A stretch of DNA of 64,000 nt from Bacillus fonticola (lineage in GTDB: Bacteria > Bacillota > Bacilli > Bacillales > JC228). The DNA is taken from NCBI RefSeq assembly GCF_012955605.1, contig NZ_CP052135.1:2926711-2990710 (forward strand). The letters run 5' to 3'. Positions 48,466 to 56,936 of this stretch are shown one piece after another. Numbering within the stretch: position 1 is the first letter of the stretch; each line of letters opens with the position of its first letter. The position numbers were made by a program, and so were the translations under genes. The notes below the pieces were generated by a model. It had not been told where the DNA came from. It saw only the letters and a program-made list of their open reading frames with translations, and did no database searches.

Positions 48466-49631
48466 TACATCGGATTAAATAATTCTACTAACAGCAACGA
48501 CACCGCTCCTAATAATGTTGCATCATCACCCAGTTGAGTGACAACCACCTTTGTTTGTTTTGCTTCCGGTGTCAATGCTCTTTTTTGTATCGTTTCATGG
48601 ATTGTTGGCATAATGACTTTTTCACTTTTCATTACCCCACCACCTAATACAATTTTGCCCGGATTGATTAGGTGAATTAAGTTTGTCAAACCGATGCCAA
48701 TCATCCTACCCGTTTCACGAAGAAGATCAATATGGGGTTGACTTCCATTACGCGCTAACTCAAACACTTCTTTACCCGTTAAGTTGCCCACGGTTTCTTT
48801 TATCTGTTTTTCTGCTCGTTCAGCAATTGCTGCTCCACTCACGAATGTTTGCAGACACCCCTGATTCCCACATTCACAAATGTCACCGTTTAGATCAATT
48901 GTCATATGGCCCAATTCTCCAGCGATCCCCTGCGCACCATGATATAACTTGCCACTTATTACAACACCAGCACCAACACCACGTCCAATGTTCACAGCTA
49001 CCATGCTGTCTACATCACCGTGCCCCCCAAACCACGATTCACCCAACGCCATGGCACGCGCGTCATTTTCAACTTTAACCGTTAAATTAAATTCTCTTTC
49101 TAACACTTCTTTAATAGGAGTATTTCTTAAGTTTAAATTCGGTGCAACAAGCGATGTACCCGTTTCCACATCAACTACCCCATGCATTGCTACACCGATT
49201 CCAATCATTTTGTCTTGATTGATTTTAGATTGTTTCAATATTGTTTGGATGTTTTCTTTTAGAGTAGAAATAAGTTGAGCATTCGTTAACGGCTTTTTCA
49301 GCACACTTGATGTCCTTTGGAGAATTTCCCCGGTTAAGTCGGTAAGAATACATTCCACTGTTTCAGGCCCCGCATCGACACCAATGACGTAAAAAGCATT
49401 GCTATCGATATGTAACATCGTCGGTTTTCGTCCACCACTCGACTGGCCCAGCACACTTTCCCTCACTAGACCCTGTTCAATCAACTCTTTTACAATACTA
49501 CTGACTGTCGGAGGCGTAAGACTTGTTTCCTTGGCAATTTGTGCTCTGGAGATAGGTTCTGATATACGTATCTTATTTAAGATAATTGATTTATTAACAG
49601 ACTTCATTAGTCGGAATGTACCACGTTGCAT
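48465..49631 (-). CDS. ROK-family transcriptional repressor (XylR-like), likely regulator of gal genes
   Basis: 388 residues: N-terminal MarR-like HTH (SEPISRAQIAKETSLTPPTVSSIVKELIEQGLV), then a ROK domain with GVDAGPETVECILTD and the zinc motif CECGNQGC near residue 255. It is convergent with galM. Its own upstream region carries a sequence nearly identical to the dyad at the galK promoter, so I infer it represses galKETM and itself with a sugar inducer. GGAGGG precedes the ATG. Confidence 0.9.
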   Translation of the reverse strand: MQRGTFRLMKSVNKSIILNKIRISEPISRAQIAKETSLTPPTVSSIVKELIEQGLVRESVLGQSSGGRKPTMLHIDSNAFYVIGVDAGPETVECILTDLTGEILQRTSSVLKKPLTNAQLISTLKENIQTILKQSKINQDKMIGIGVAMHGVVDVETGTSLVAPNLNLRNTPIKEVLEREFNLTVKVENDARAMALGESWFGGHGDVDSMVAVNIGRGVGAGVVISGKLYHGAQGIAGELGHMTIDLNGDICECGNQGCLQTFVSGAAIAERAEKQIKETVGNLTGKEVFELARNGSQPHIDLLRETGRMIGIGLTNLIHLINPGKIVLGGGVMKSEKVIMPTIHETIQKRALTPEAKQTKVVVTQLGDDATLLGAVSLLLVELFNPM

Positions 49632-49680
49632 AGGATTCCCTCCATTTTAAATGCATTCATAATGCCTGATTGTAACATAG

Positions 49681-49697
49681 TTAGTTAACTTAATTTA
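49681..49697. promoter_or_regulatory. ROK-repressor operator upstream of its own gene
   Basis: TTAGTTAACTTAATTTA matches the galK-promoter site at 15 of the first 16 bases and contains GTTAAC. It lies 50 bases upstream of the ROK start. Confidence 0.55.
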
Positions 49698-49838
49698 TGA
49701 TAATGTCGATGTGATTAAGAAAGGTTCCCTTTTATCCCTACATGGAAGTCTGCCATTAACTGCAGTCTTGGTAAAGATAAAGGGATTTTGATGAGCCACA
49801 CGGAATACATTATCTATGAAAAAAGGAGGAAACACACA

Positions 49839-50900
49839 ATGAACATTTTACTTCTCGGCGGAACACGCTTTTTGGGAAAGGCAATCGCAGAGGCATTTGT
49901 CGCTAATGGGGATAACGTCACACTCCTCCACCGCGGGAAATCAACTACACTTCCTGAAGGTGTGACCTCAGTGATCGGTGATCGTCACGATGTACATACG
50001 TTTGATAGTCTGCAAGAAGAATGGGATATGGTCATAGATACGTGCGGTTATCATCCGGATGCAGTGAGAACAAGTGTAAATGCACTACAAAAGGCTTCGA
50101 AACAATATCTGTTCATATCCACGATCTCGGTTTACGAAGAATTTGCAATCGCGAATAACTTAGAAGAGGACGATGCAGCGCTTCTAACGATTAGCGATGC
50201 ACAAATGGAGCAAGAAGGCTTGTCCAATGATAAGTTTGGTAAGTTTTACGGGCACTTAAAGACTCGTTGCGAGGAAGTAGTACGTGAAGGCTTTCCTAAC
50301 AATCACTTAATCTTGCGTCCCGGCTTGCTTGTCGGCCCATACGATGTGACTGATCGCTTCACATACTGGGCTTGGCGTGTACAGCAGGAAGCGGAAATGC
50401 TCGCTCCAGGTCGTCCAGACAAACAAGTGCAATTCATCGATGTACGTGATATTGCCGATTGGCTCGTACGCCTCTCTCGTAATGATGTGAAAGCCGCAAC
50501 CATGAACGTGATTGGACCTACTAAAGGGATCACGATGGAGCAACTGATCGAGAAAGCAAAGCAAGCGACAGGCTCTTCTACGCCGGTTACCTGGGTGGAA
50601 GAAACATTCTTAAAAGAGCAAGGCGTGCACCCGTGGCTGGAAATGCCACTTTGGCTACCAGAATCCTTCTCCTTGCGCGAAGATGGTCGTTTGCCTGAAG
50701 GAGAAATCGTCTTCTCACTCGACCGGGCAATTGAGTACGGCTTGCAAACAAGACCAGTAGAAGACACGATTCGCGATTTGGTGACGTGGTGGGATACGCT
50801 CGGCAAATCTGAACCTGGCGCGGGAATCGCTTTGAGTAAAGAAACGCTTGTTTTGCAAGAGTGGCATGCGAAGCAGGAGGCTACTGAACAACCGTCATAA
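49839..50900 (+). CDS. NAD-dependent epimerase/reductase (extended SDR)
   Basis: 353 residues. N-terminal GGTRFLGKAIAEAF nucleotide-binding motif, DTCGYHPDAV, FISTISVYEEF, and a C-terminal region with PEGEIVFSLDRAIEYGLQTRP. It resembles isoflavone-reductase-like/nucleoside-diphosphate-sugar epimerases of unknown substrate. The usual YxxxK is displaced (YGHLKTRCE). ATG 49839 follows AAAAGGAGG. Confidence 0.85.
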   Translation: MNILLLGGTRFLGKAIAEAFVANGDNVTLLHRGKSTTLPEGVTSVIGDRHDVHTFDSLQEEWDMVIDTCGYHPDAVRTSVNALQKASKQYLFISTISVYEEFAIANNLEEDDAALLTISDAQMEQEGLSNDKFGKFYGHLKTRCEEVVREGFPNNHLILRPGLLVGPYDVTDRFTYWAWRVQQEAEMLAPGRPDKQVQFIDVRDIADWLVRLSRNDVKAATMNVIGPTKGITMEQLIEKAKQATGSSTPVTWVEETFLKEQGVHPWLEMPLWLPESFSLREDGRLPEGEIVFSLDRAIEYGLQTRPVEDTIRDLVTWWDTLGKSEPGAGIALSKETLVLQEWHAKQEATEQPS

Positions 50901-51028
50901 TTATAAAACGAGTATACAATTGGAGATTTGATGGATGAATCCGTGATTTTACTAATAAACCGCATTGTTGATCACCAGTTTACTGTAGTCTAAGAGGTCG
51001 GTACACCTGATCCAATCACAAACTTCAA

Positions 51029-51065
51029 AACAGGCAATCGAAACTCTTCCGACTGCCTGTTATTC
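51029..51065. terminator. Hairpin between the epimerase and the Prx-like gene
   Basis: AACAGGCA and TGCCTGTT (51029-51036, 51054-51061) form an 8-bp stem with a longer imperfect inner stem; it lies 11 bases past the Prx-like stop, so it mainly serves the minus strand. Confidence 0.6.
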
Positions 51066-51075
51066 ATGTATTCAT

Positions 51076-51642
51076 CTAGTTGTCACTAAGCTTCTTCACT
51101 TCATCCACCACTACCTCAATCCGCGCATGGTCTCCCGGTTCCTTATCAATATGCTTCCACAACACATCACCTAAACCGGACACGATCCACGTACCACCCT
51201 GGATGAGATAGTCTTGTTCTTTCACGGCTGTGAGCATCATGTCACGTTGGTGCTTCGTTTTTGGAGTGTACGGCTTTAGGTGTTTTGTTTTGCCTGTTAC
51301 GAAGCCTGCTCCCAGCTGCAATGCAAGTTTCGCCTTCGTGATCGACGGATGTCCAAGACCTTTGTAAGCTTCCTTCTCAGGGTCTCCCACCACAACAAAT
51401 GGAAAAGGACCATACTCTTCTACAAATGGGGAGATGTGCTCATGCTTAGCTGGAGCTACCGTGACGATCTGGAATCCTGCTTGTTCAATTTCCTTTGCGT
51501 GCTCACGCAACTGCGTGAGGTATTTCCGGCAAAACGGTCAGCCAAGATGTCGAACAAACGCAAGCACTGTTTTCTGTCCTTGAATAAGTTCATTCAACAT
51601 TTTTTGGTCACCTGACGGCAATTCAACTGGATAGGAAAACAT
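51076..51642 (-). CDS. Peroxiredoxin-like (PRXL2/SelU, AhpC-TSA) protein with in-frame TGA at the first active-site position: candidate selenoprotein
   Basis: Reads through as 188 residues from ATG 51642 (AGGAGG six bases upstream): MFSYPVELPSGDQK, LAFVRHLG, then TGA at codon 35 (51538-51540), then PFCRKYLTQL and an intact thioredoxin-fold body to a stop at 51076. In this family the motif is GCxxC; TGA replaces exactly the first Cys (GUPFC). A hairpin CTCACGC-AGTT-GCGTGAG lies 25 nt after the TGA. Standard gene finders would call only the 144-codon part from 51510, which lacks a good start. Alternatives are a recent nonsense mutation (TGC/TGT to TGA) or a sequencing error. Confidence 0.75.
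51502..51519 (-). promoter_or_regulatory. Candidate bacterial SECIS hairpin
   Basis: Minus strand CTCACGCAGTTGCGTGAG: a perfect 7-bp stem with loop AGTT. The loop begins 25 nt after the TGA and has G at its second position. The published bacterial SECIS model wants a small stem-loop with a G in the first two loop bases and 16-37 nt between UGA and the loop; this fits all three. Confidence 0.55.
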
Positions 51643-51804
51643 AGCAAGCCTCCTCTTTCGTTTGTTTGATCGTATCATCTTCACTTAGTATTCGCACGTA
51701 AAAGCCTATTTTGTCACCGTTTCGTTCATTTTCCTTTTCCTACTATTGTGAGAAGTAACTTATACTAGAAAGAAATAGTTTGGTAGTGTACAGGAGGTAT
51801 ATTT

Positions 51805-52107
51805 ATGGCTTTAATGAAACACCCTGTCGGTCGTCTTCGTATTCTCGGCATACTTGAGGGCATATCCTATTTACTTTTGCTCTTTATTGCTATGCCACTA
51901 AAATATATGGCAGATATTTCAGAAGCCGTTTTGATAACAGGGGCTACCCATGGTTTCTTGTTTATTCTCTTCGTTTTTGCCGTGATCAACGTCTTTTTTA
52001 GCAAAAAATGGACCGTGCGTTGGGCAATCGGGGCAGTGATCGCTTCTCTTCTTCCATTTGGAACGTTCGTTTTGGATCGTCAGTTGCGGAAGCATAGTGC
52101 GGAGTAG
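51805..52107 (+). CDS. DUF3817 membrane protein (YdzA-like)
   Basis: 100 residues with three membrane segments. RLRILGILEGISYLLLLFIAMPLKY at the start and THGFLFILFVFAV mark the DUF3817 family, whose function is unknown. CAGGAGG precedes the ATG. Divergent from the Prx-like gene. Confidence 0.85.
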   Translation: MALMKHPVGRLRILGILEGISYLLLLFIAMPLKYMADISEAVLITGATHGFLFILFVFAVINVFFSKKWTVRWAIGAVIASLLPFGTFVLDRQLRKHSAE

Positions 52108-52141
52108 TCCTCTGTTTCGTGCTTTCCTCGCCTTCTCTCCC

Positions 52142-53068
52142 CTACGACGACGTCCATTGTCCACCATTCACATGCAGAGTTTGCCCAGTCACAAACCGTG
52201 AATCGTCGGAGGCTAGGTAAACAAAGGTCGGTGCCACTTCAAATGGTTGACCTTGACGTTGCATCGGGTTGCCCGCTAGCGCAACCTGATCCGCAGAGAA
52301 GCTTGCTGGGATGAGGGGAGTCCAAATCCGACCAGGAGCAATGGCGTTTACACGAATCCCTTTATCTACTAAGTTATTTGCCAGTGCCCTAGTAAAACCA
52401 ACGTTCGCCCCTTTTGTCGCTGTGTAATCGATTAATTGTTTATTCCCATCATATGTCACGACAGAAGCCGTATTAATTATAGAGCTACCAGCTTCTAAGT
52501 AGGGAAGTGCTGCTCGGGTGGTGTAGAAGTGAGAGTAGATGTTTACTTTAAAGGTATCATCGAACTGCTCATCGGTAATATCAAGTAAACTTAATTGTTG
52601 AAACTGGATGCCAACGTGATTGCAAAGAATATTCAGCCCGCCAAATGTGCGAATGGTTTCCTCCACAATATGGATACATTGTTGCTTTTCCCTTAGATCA
52701 CCGGGCAATACTAAACAACGTTGACCTAACTCTTCAATTCTATTCTTTGTTCGATTCGCATCCTCATGTTCATCCAAATAAGCAATAGCAACATTGGCAC
52801 CTTCCTTTGCAAAAGCGATGGCGGCAGCTGCTCCCATTCCACTATCACCACCCGTAATCAGTGCGACCTTCCCTTTTAATTTGCCACTCCCTTTGTAATT
52901 TGGATTTTCGATGATTGGCCTTGGCACCATCAATTTTTCTACACCAGGCTGACGAAGCTGACGTTGCTCAGGAACAGTGAGCGGAACGTCCTCGTATTGT
53001 GTAACTTTTCCGTAGTTAGGATACATCGGGTAGTCTTGTTCGGTTGGTTTTATATGCTCTCGTGACAC
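52142..53068 (-). CDS. SDR oxidoreductase, general stress protein 39 type
   Basis: 308 residues: a 45-residue N-terminal extension, NADP motif [16 protein letters not shown], and catalytic YTATKGA near residue 205; C-terminal [11 protein letters not shown]. Resembles YdaD/YhxC/YhdF, dehydrogenases induced by general stress in Bacillus; substrate unknown. Confidence 0.9.
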   Translation of the reverse strand: MSREHIKPTEQDYPMYPNYGKVTQYEDVPLTVPEQRQLRQPGVEKLMVPRPIIENPNYKGSGKLKGKVALITGGDSGMGAAAAIAFAKEGANVAIAYLDEHEDANRTKNRIEELGQRCLVLPGDLREKQQCIHIVEETIRTFGGLNILCNHVGIQFQQLSLLDITDEQFDDTFKVNIYSHFYTTRAALPYLEAGSSIINTASVVTYDGNKQLIDYTATKGANVGFTRALANNLVDKGIRVNAIAPGRIWTPLIPASFSADQVALAGNPMQRQGQPFEVAPTFVYLASDDSRFVTGQTLHVNGGQWTSS

Positions 53069-53213
53069 GGAATAGCCTCCCCCAAAAGTATATTCTGGTT
53101 ACTTTATGTCAGGTGGGCGCTTGCAGTGACTGGTAAGGTGATGCTGGACACGCTCAATGCTGTAAACGGTTGAATATCGTGAGAGGTAACGAAGTGTTAA
53201 GGAGGCTTCCACT

Positions 53214-53387
53214 GTGCATGACTATGAATATTATCCTGAAGTCACATTATTGTTGGACGATCACTCAGAAGAAAAGGTAGAATTATTTTATAACTCTAAC
53301 CCTTATACTTTTGACATGCCTAAAATTGGACCTAGACCCCCGTATTACTGTAATCCGAGATATGAGCCTTACTTCCCTGTTATTTAG
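53214..53387 (+). CDS. Small Tyr/Pro-rich protein of unknown function
   Basis: A 57-codon frame with GTG start and AAGGAGG eight bases upstream, an excellent site. The product begins MHDYEYYPEVTLLLDDHS and ends PPYYCNPRYEPYFPVI; acidic and Tyr-rich at both ends. I recognise no family; spore coat proteins can look like this. It is directly followed by three copies of a 13-bp repeat. Too short for most ORF lists. Confidence 0.55.
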   Translation: MHDYEYYPEVTLLLDDHSEEKVELFYNSNPYTFDMPKIGPRPPYYCNPRYEPYFPVI

Positions 53388-53426
53388 CATGAAATGGTGT
53401 CATGAAATGGTGTCATGAAATGGTGT
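53388..53426. repeat. Three perfect tandem copies of CATGAAATGGTGT
   Basis: The 13-bp unit repeats at 53388, 53401 and 53414, starting right at the stop of the small gene. It runs into the hairpin arm CAGACCCCC. Unlike the other families its period is 13. Confidence 0.85.
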
Positions 53427-53427
53427 C

Positions 53428-53470
53428 AGACCCCCACTGCTGTAGCACATTAAAGCATCAGGGGTCTTTC
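53428..53470 (+). terminator. Hairpin, likely terminator of the small gene
   Basis: AGACCCC (53428-53434) pairs with GGGGTCT (53461-53467), followed by TTC. The loop is long (26 bases) and the T run short, so termination is uncertain. Confidence 0.4.
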
Positions 53471-53530
53471 ATCCCTTAAGAACATCCATTAAGCGTGCCA
53501 CCGCTTAACAACAAAAGGAGCTGTTACAAA

Positions 53531-54439
53531 ATGCGACGCTACTCAATGGTTACATTTGACGTATTTTCACCTAGAGCCTTTGGAGGGAATCAACTTGCTA
53601 TTTTTCCTGAGGCAGATGAGCTATCCACGGATGACATGCAAACACTCGCAAAGGAGATCAATTTATCTGAGACTGTTTTTTGTTTTCCCCCACATAGTGA
53701 AAAGAATACCGCAAAGCTACGAATTTTCACACCAGGAAAGGAACTCCCAGTAGCTGGTCATCCAACCATTGGGACTGCAGTCTACTTTGCGGAACTGCAT
53801 GGGATTCAGGAGGGCGAATCGATTGAATTCATTTTTGAAGAAGGGGTAGGCCCTATACATGTAGATGTCAATAGGCAACACGGCAAATTGATCGCCCGTA
53901 TGCATCAACCGATTCCTCACCGGACGAACCTTACACCAATCGGCGAAGAAGCCGCTTTACTTGGTTTGGATGCGGGGCAACTTCATCCTTCTATACCTCC
54001 GACTGGACTGTCTGCAGGTGTACCCTTTTTATACATCCCACTACTGGATCGTGAGGCGCTGGCTTCTATCCAATTTCGACGAGACGTTTGGGAAAGCAGG
54101 TATGCGAAATTTGAGGAAACATCACACATCTTTGCGTTCGCGATGGACGAAAAGGAACCGACTCGAATCCATTCCAGAATGTTCGCACCAGCCATGGGAA
54201 TTTCAGAAGACCCAGCCACCGGTATTGCCTCTGGACCACTCGGAGTATTCGTTGCAGAAAACTTCTTCGCAGAAACGGCGTCCAGTGTTCATTTGGTAAG
54301 CATTCAAGGAGCAGATCTGGGGCGCAGAAGCGTAATTCAAATTGACTTAAAACGGGAAGGTGGCACTTGGACAGACGTATCCATTGCGGGTACCGCTGTG
54401 CAGGTCGGGGAAGGGGCATTTTTTTGGGAGAAGAAATAA
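53531..54439 (+). CDS. PhzF-family isomerase-like protein
   Basis: 302 residues with the two-domain PhzF pattern: GGNQLAIF near residue 18, catalytic Glu region INLSETVF, PVAGHPTIGTA and the second-domain EDPATGIASGPLGVF. Family members are isomerases/epimerases of uncertain role (YddE/PhzF). ATG 53531 follows AAGGAG. Confidence 0.92.
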   Translation: MRRYSMVTFDVFSPRAFGGNQLAIFPEADELSTDDMQTLAKEINLSETVFCFPPHSEKNTAKLRIFTPGKELPVAGHPTIGTAVYFAELHGIQEGESIEFIFEEGVGPIHVDVNRQHGKLIARMHQPIPHRTNLTPIGEEAALLGLDAGQLHPSIPPTGLSAGVPFLYIPLLDREALASIQFRRDVWESRYAKFEETSHIFAFAMDEKEPTRIHSRMFAPAMGISEDPATGIASGPLGVFVAENFFAETASSVHLVSIQGADLGRRSVIQIDLKREGGTWTDVSIAGTAVQVGEGAFFWEKK

Positions 54440-54595
54440 CGGCGTCAGAATACACCACGGTAACATGTTAAAGCAGTGTGCGTTTGACAGCGTTACATAC
54501 GAAACCTTTTTAAAACCCTGACATGGATAGGCACCAAACGGGTTAGTCACATCGTACGATAGGAAGAAGCCCTCAGTATAAGAAGGAGGTTCCTA

Positions 54596-56011
54596 ATGTC
54601 TATACATGTAGTAAAACAAGGAGAAAGTCTTTATTCCATCTCCAGAAGATACGATGTTTCCATTGACCAGATTGCAGCAGTGAATAGCCTCCCAGCAAAC
54701 AATTTGGGGCGGATCGTTCCTGGTTTAGCACTTGTCATTCCGCTTGCCGAGTGGGCATATACGGTGCAGCCAGGGGATTCGTTGTACCGCATTGCCAATC
54801 GGCACGGTACAACGGTTGCACGTATTATCGCCCGAAACAATATCGCAAACCCAGACCGTATTCAAGTTGGGGATTCGTTAGTTATACCTGTTCGTTTGTA
54901 CAGGGTAGAGGCTGGGGATTCGTTATGGTCAATTGCACAGAGAACGGACACTTCTGTCGATCGTATTCAGGCATTAAATAATGTGCAAGCAAATCGGCTG
55001 CAAATTGGGCAACGCTTGTTACTTCCACAGCCCCGCAAACCTATAACAGAGGTGAACGCCTATTCTACAGAGTTAACAGAAGAAGGAGCACAAGAAATTC
55101 GAGAGCTCGGTAATTTACTGACATATGCCAGCCCGTTTGCGTATGTTTTTAACGAGCAAGGTAAGCTTAACAGCATTAACGACGAGCCGTTATTGCGAGC
55201 CATTAGAGAAACGAATACCGTTCCGATGATGTCCATTACGAACTTTACAGCTAGCAATCCAGGTACAGAGGTTGCCTCTACTATTTTAGGTAGCCCAGAG
55301 AAACAACAAACGTTGATTCAGTCTATACGCGATGTAGCACGCCGGAAACGTTATGCAGGCGTCAATGTAGATTTCGAAAATGTCGCTCCTGCCGATAAAG
55401 AAAATTACAATGACTTCTTGCGCCGGTTACAAGAGGCGACCGCTAATGACGACTTTTTTGTCTCAACTGCAGTTGCTCCAAAAACAAGTGCGGAACAAAA
55501 AGGGGTACTATACGAAGCCATTGACTACCCCGCTCACGGTGAAATTACCGACTTTGTCGTGCTGATGACGTATGAATGGGGTTACCGATTAGGTCCTCCA
55601 CGTGCTATTTCACCTGTAGATCAAATCCGCCGTGTACTTGATTACGCGGTAAGTGTCATGCCACCTGAGAAACTCTTTTTAGGATTTCAAATTTACGCTC
55701 GAGACTGGACTCTGCCATTCCAGAAAGGCGATGAAGCCGAAACATTCAGTGTGGAGGAAGCCGTACACCGGGCTATTCAATATGGAGTTCCCATTCAATA
55801 CGATGAGAAGGCACAGTCGCCATATTATCGCTATCGTGATGAACAAGGCGTCGAGCATGAAGTTTGGTTTGAAGACGCTCGTAGCGCGAAGGCAAAATTT
55901 GACCTAGTTACGGAATACGGTCTTAAAGGCGTAAGTTATTGGGTGTTAGGCTATCCCTTCCCGGAGAACTGGGAGTTGTTAGATCAAATGTTTCGTGTGC
56001 GGAAGAAATGA
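54596..56011 (+). CDS. sleL: Spore germination N-acetylglucosaminidase with three LysM domains and GH18
   Basis: 471 residues: LysM repeats at about 2-47, 51-95 and 98-141, then a GH18 domain (about 150-470) with GVNVDFENV as the catalytic DxE strand. Matches YaaH/SleL, which cut cortex muramic-delta-lactam fragments during germination; B. subtilis YaaH has two LysM, this has three. AAGGAGG precedes the ATG. The 150 bases upstream hold only its promoter region. Confidence 0.9.
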   Translation: MSIHVVKQGESLYSISRRYDVSIDQIAAVNSLPANNLGRIVPGLALVIPLAEWAYTVQPGDSLYRIANRHGTTVARIIARNNIANPDRIQVGDSLVIPVRLYRVEAGDSLWSIAQRTDTSVDRIQALNNVQANRLQIGQRLLLPQPRKPITEVNAYSTELTEEGAQEIRELGNLLTYASPFAYVFNEQGKLNSINDEPLLRAIRETNTVPMMSITNFTASNPGTEVASTILGSPEKQQTLIQSIRDVARRKRYAGVNVDFENVAPADKENYNDFLRRLQEATANDDFFVSTAVAPKTSAEQKGVLYEAIDYPAHGEITDFVVLMTYEWGYRLGPPRAISPVDQIRRVLDYAVSVMPPEKLFLGFQIYARDWTLPFQKGDEAETFSVEEAVHRAIQYGVPIQYDEKAQSPYYRYRDEQGVEHEVWFEDARSAKAKFDLVTEYGLKGVSYWVLGYPFPENWELLDQMFRVRKK

Positions 56012-56014
56012 ATG

Positions 56015-56046
56015 GACGTCCTCATCTTCGGTGGGGGCGTTTTCTT
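56015..56046 (+). terminator. sleL terminator
   Basis: ACGTCCTCATC-TTCG-GTGGGGGCGT with G-U pairs, followed by TTTTC, directly past the stop. Confidence 0.7.
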
Positions 56047-56216
56047 TATTAATAGGTGCTAATAAAAGCTGCCACGTTGTGTGGGGTATTCTGAAGGTGT
56101 GGGAACCGTGGCAACCTCTTTTGGCAACAATTTACTGACAAGACTAAGAAAATGTAGTCGTTCTAGGTGTAAAAATTGAGGTAACTACGTGGAAAATCCT
56201 AAGAAGTTAGCGTGCT

Positions 56217-56666
56217 TTAATTCATACCCATGACGTTTTTAATGCGATAAATGTCTTTTTTGTTTGACCACGTGTCGTCTTTCAACACTGCAATGCCCGC
56301 TTCAACCGTATCAAATTTCTCCTTCATCTCACCAAGATCCTTGGCATTGCGAAGTTCCATGCCATCAAGCTTTGCATTTGTTGCTTCTTGACCGGTTCGC
56401 AATGCGGACAACACGTGGCTATGTTCTTTTAATGTTTCTCCATGTTCTTTCAACAAACGGTCTTGTTCTTGCAGCAGTTGACCATGTTCCTTCAACGTTC
56501 GACCTTGTTCCTGCAACAGTTGACCATGTTCCTTCAACGTTCGACCTTGTTCTTGCAACAGTTGACCGTGTTCCTTCAACGTTCGACCTTGTTCTTGCAA
56601 CAGTTGACCATGTTCTTGCTGAGTTTTTAAAACTTGTTCGAGCATTTGTACAATTTTCTCTTGCAT
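56217..56666 (-). CDS. Coiled-coil protein with 14-residue repeats
   Basis: 149 residues. Residues about 15-85 consist of four to five copies of LKEHGQLLQEQGRT (two heptads, 42 bases each, near-identical in DNA), forming a long coiled coil; the tail (about 90-149) has NAKLDGMELRNAKDLGEMKEKF and DTVEAGIAVLKDD. I recognise no function. AGGGAGG precedes the ATG. The high DNA identity of the repeats implies recent duplication. The plus-strand frames over it are shadows. Confidence 0.8.
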   Translation of the reverse strand: MQEKIVQMLEQVLKTQQEHGQLLQEQGRTLKEHGQLLQEQGRTLKEHGQLLQEQGRTLKEHGQLLQEQDRLLKEHGETLKEHSHVLSALRTGQEATNAKLDGMELRNAKDLGEMKEKFDTVEAGIAVLKDDTWSNKKDIYRIKNVMGMN

Positions 56667-56740
56667 CTATTTTACCTCCCTTCATTCAAAGATGAGATAA
56701 GTATACCACGAAACCCTTTTCGAGGTGGCACAAAAATGTA

Positions 56741-56771
56741 AAATTCGACAGCATTTTAGTATGCCGAATTT
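56741..56771. repeat. Interrupted hairpin AAATTCG...CGAATTT
   Basis: AAATTCG-ACA-GCAT, six loop bases, ATGC-CGAATTT. It lies in the 270-base gap between the coiled-coil gene and the dehydrogenase, which otherwise holds a likely -10 (TATACT, about 90 bases before the gene). Confidence 0.4.
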
Positions 56772-56936
56772 ATCACAAGAACCCTTCAACATAGTTAGCT
56801 AGATTTAAAAGCGTAATACTTCCATAGAGACTCAAAAACGTTATACTAAAGGGGGATTAAGTTTTCAGATAGTTGCCACTACAGTGGGAGCCACCCTGGT
56901 TCCCTTTCTGTTTTGTGTGGAAAAGGGGGAAGGAAT

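Noticed and set aside
51076..51510. Prx-like protein as a complete 144-residue gene starting inside
   Set aside because: It lacks the N-terminal strand and the active-site motif, and its start has no suitable ribosome site. The real start is at 51642 across the TGA.
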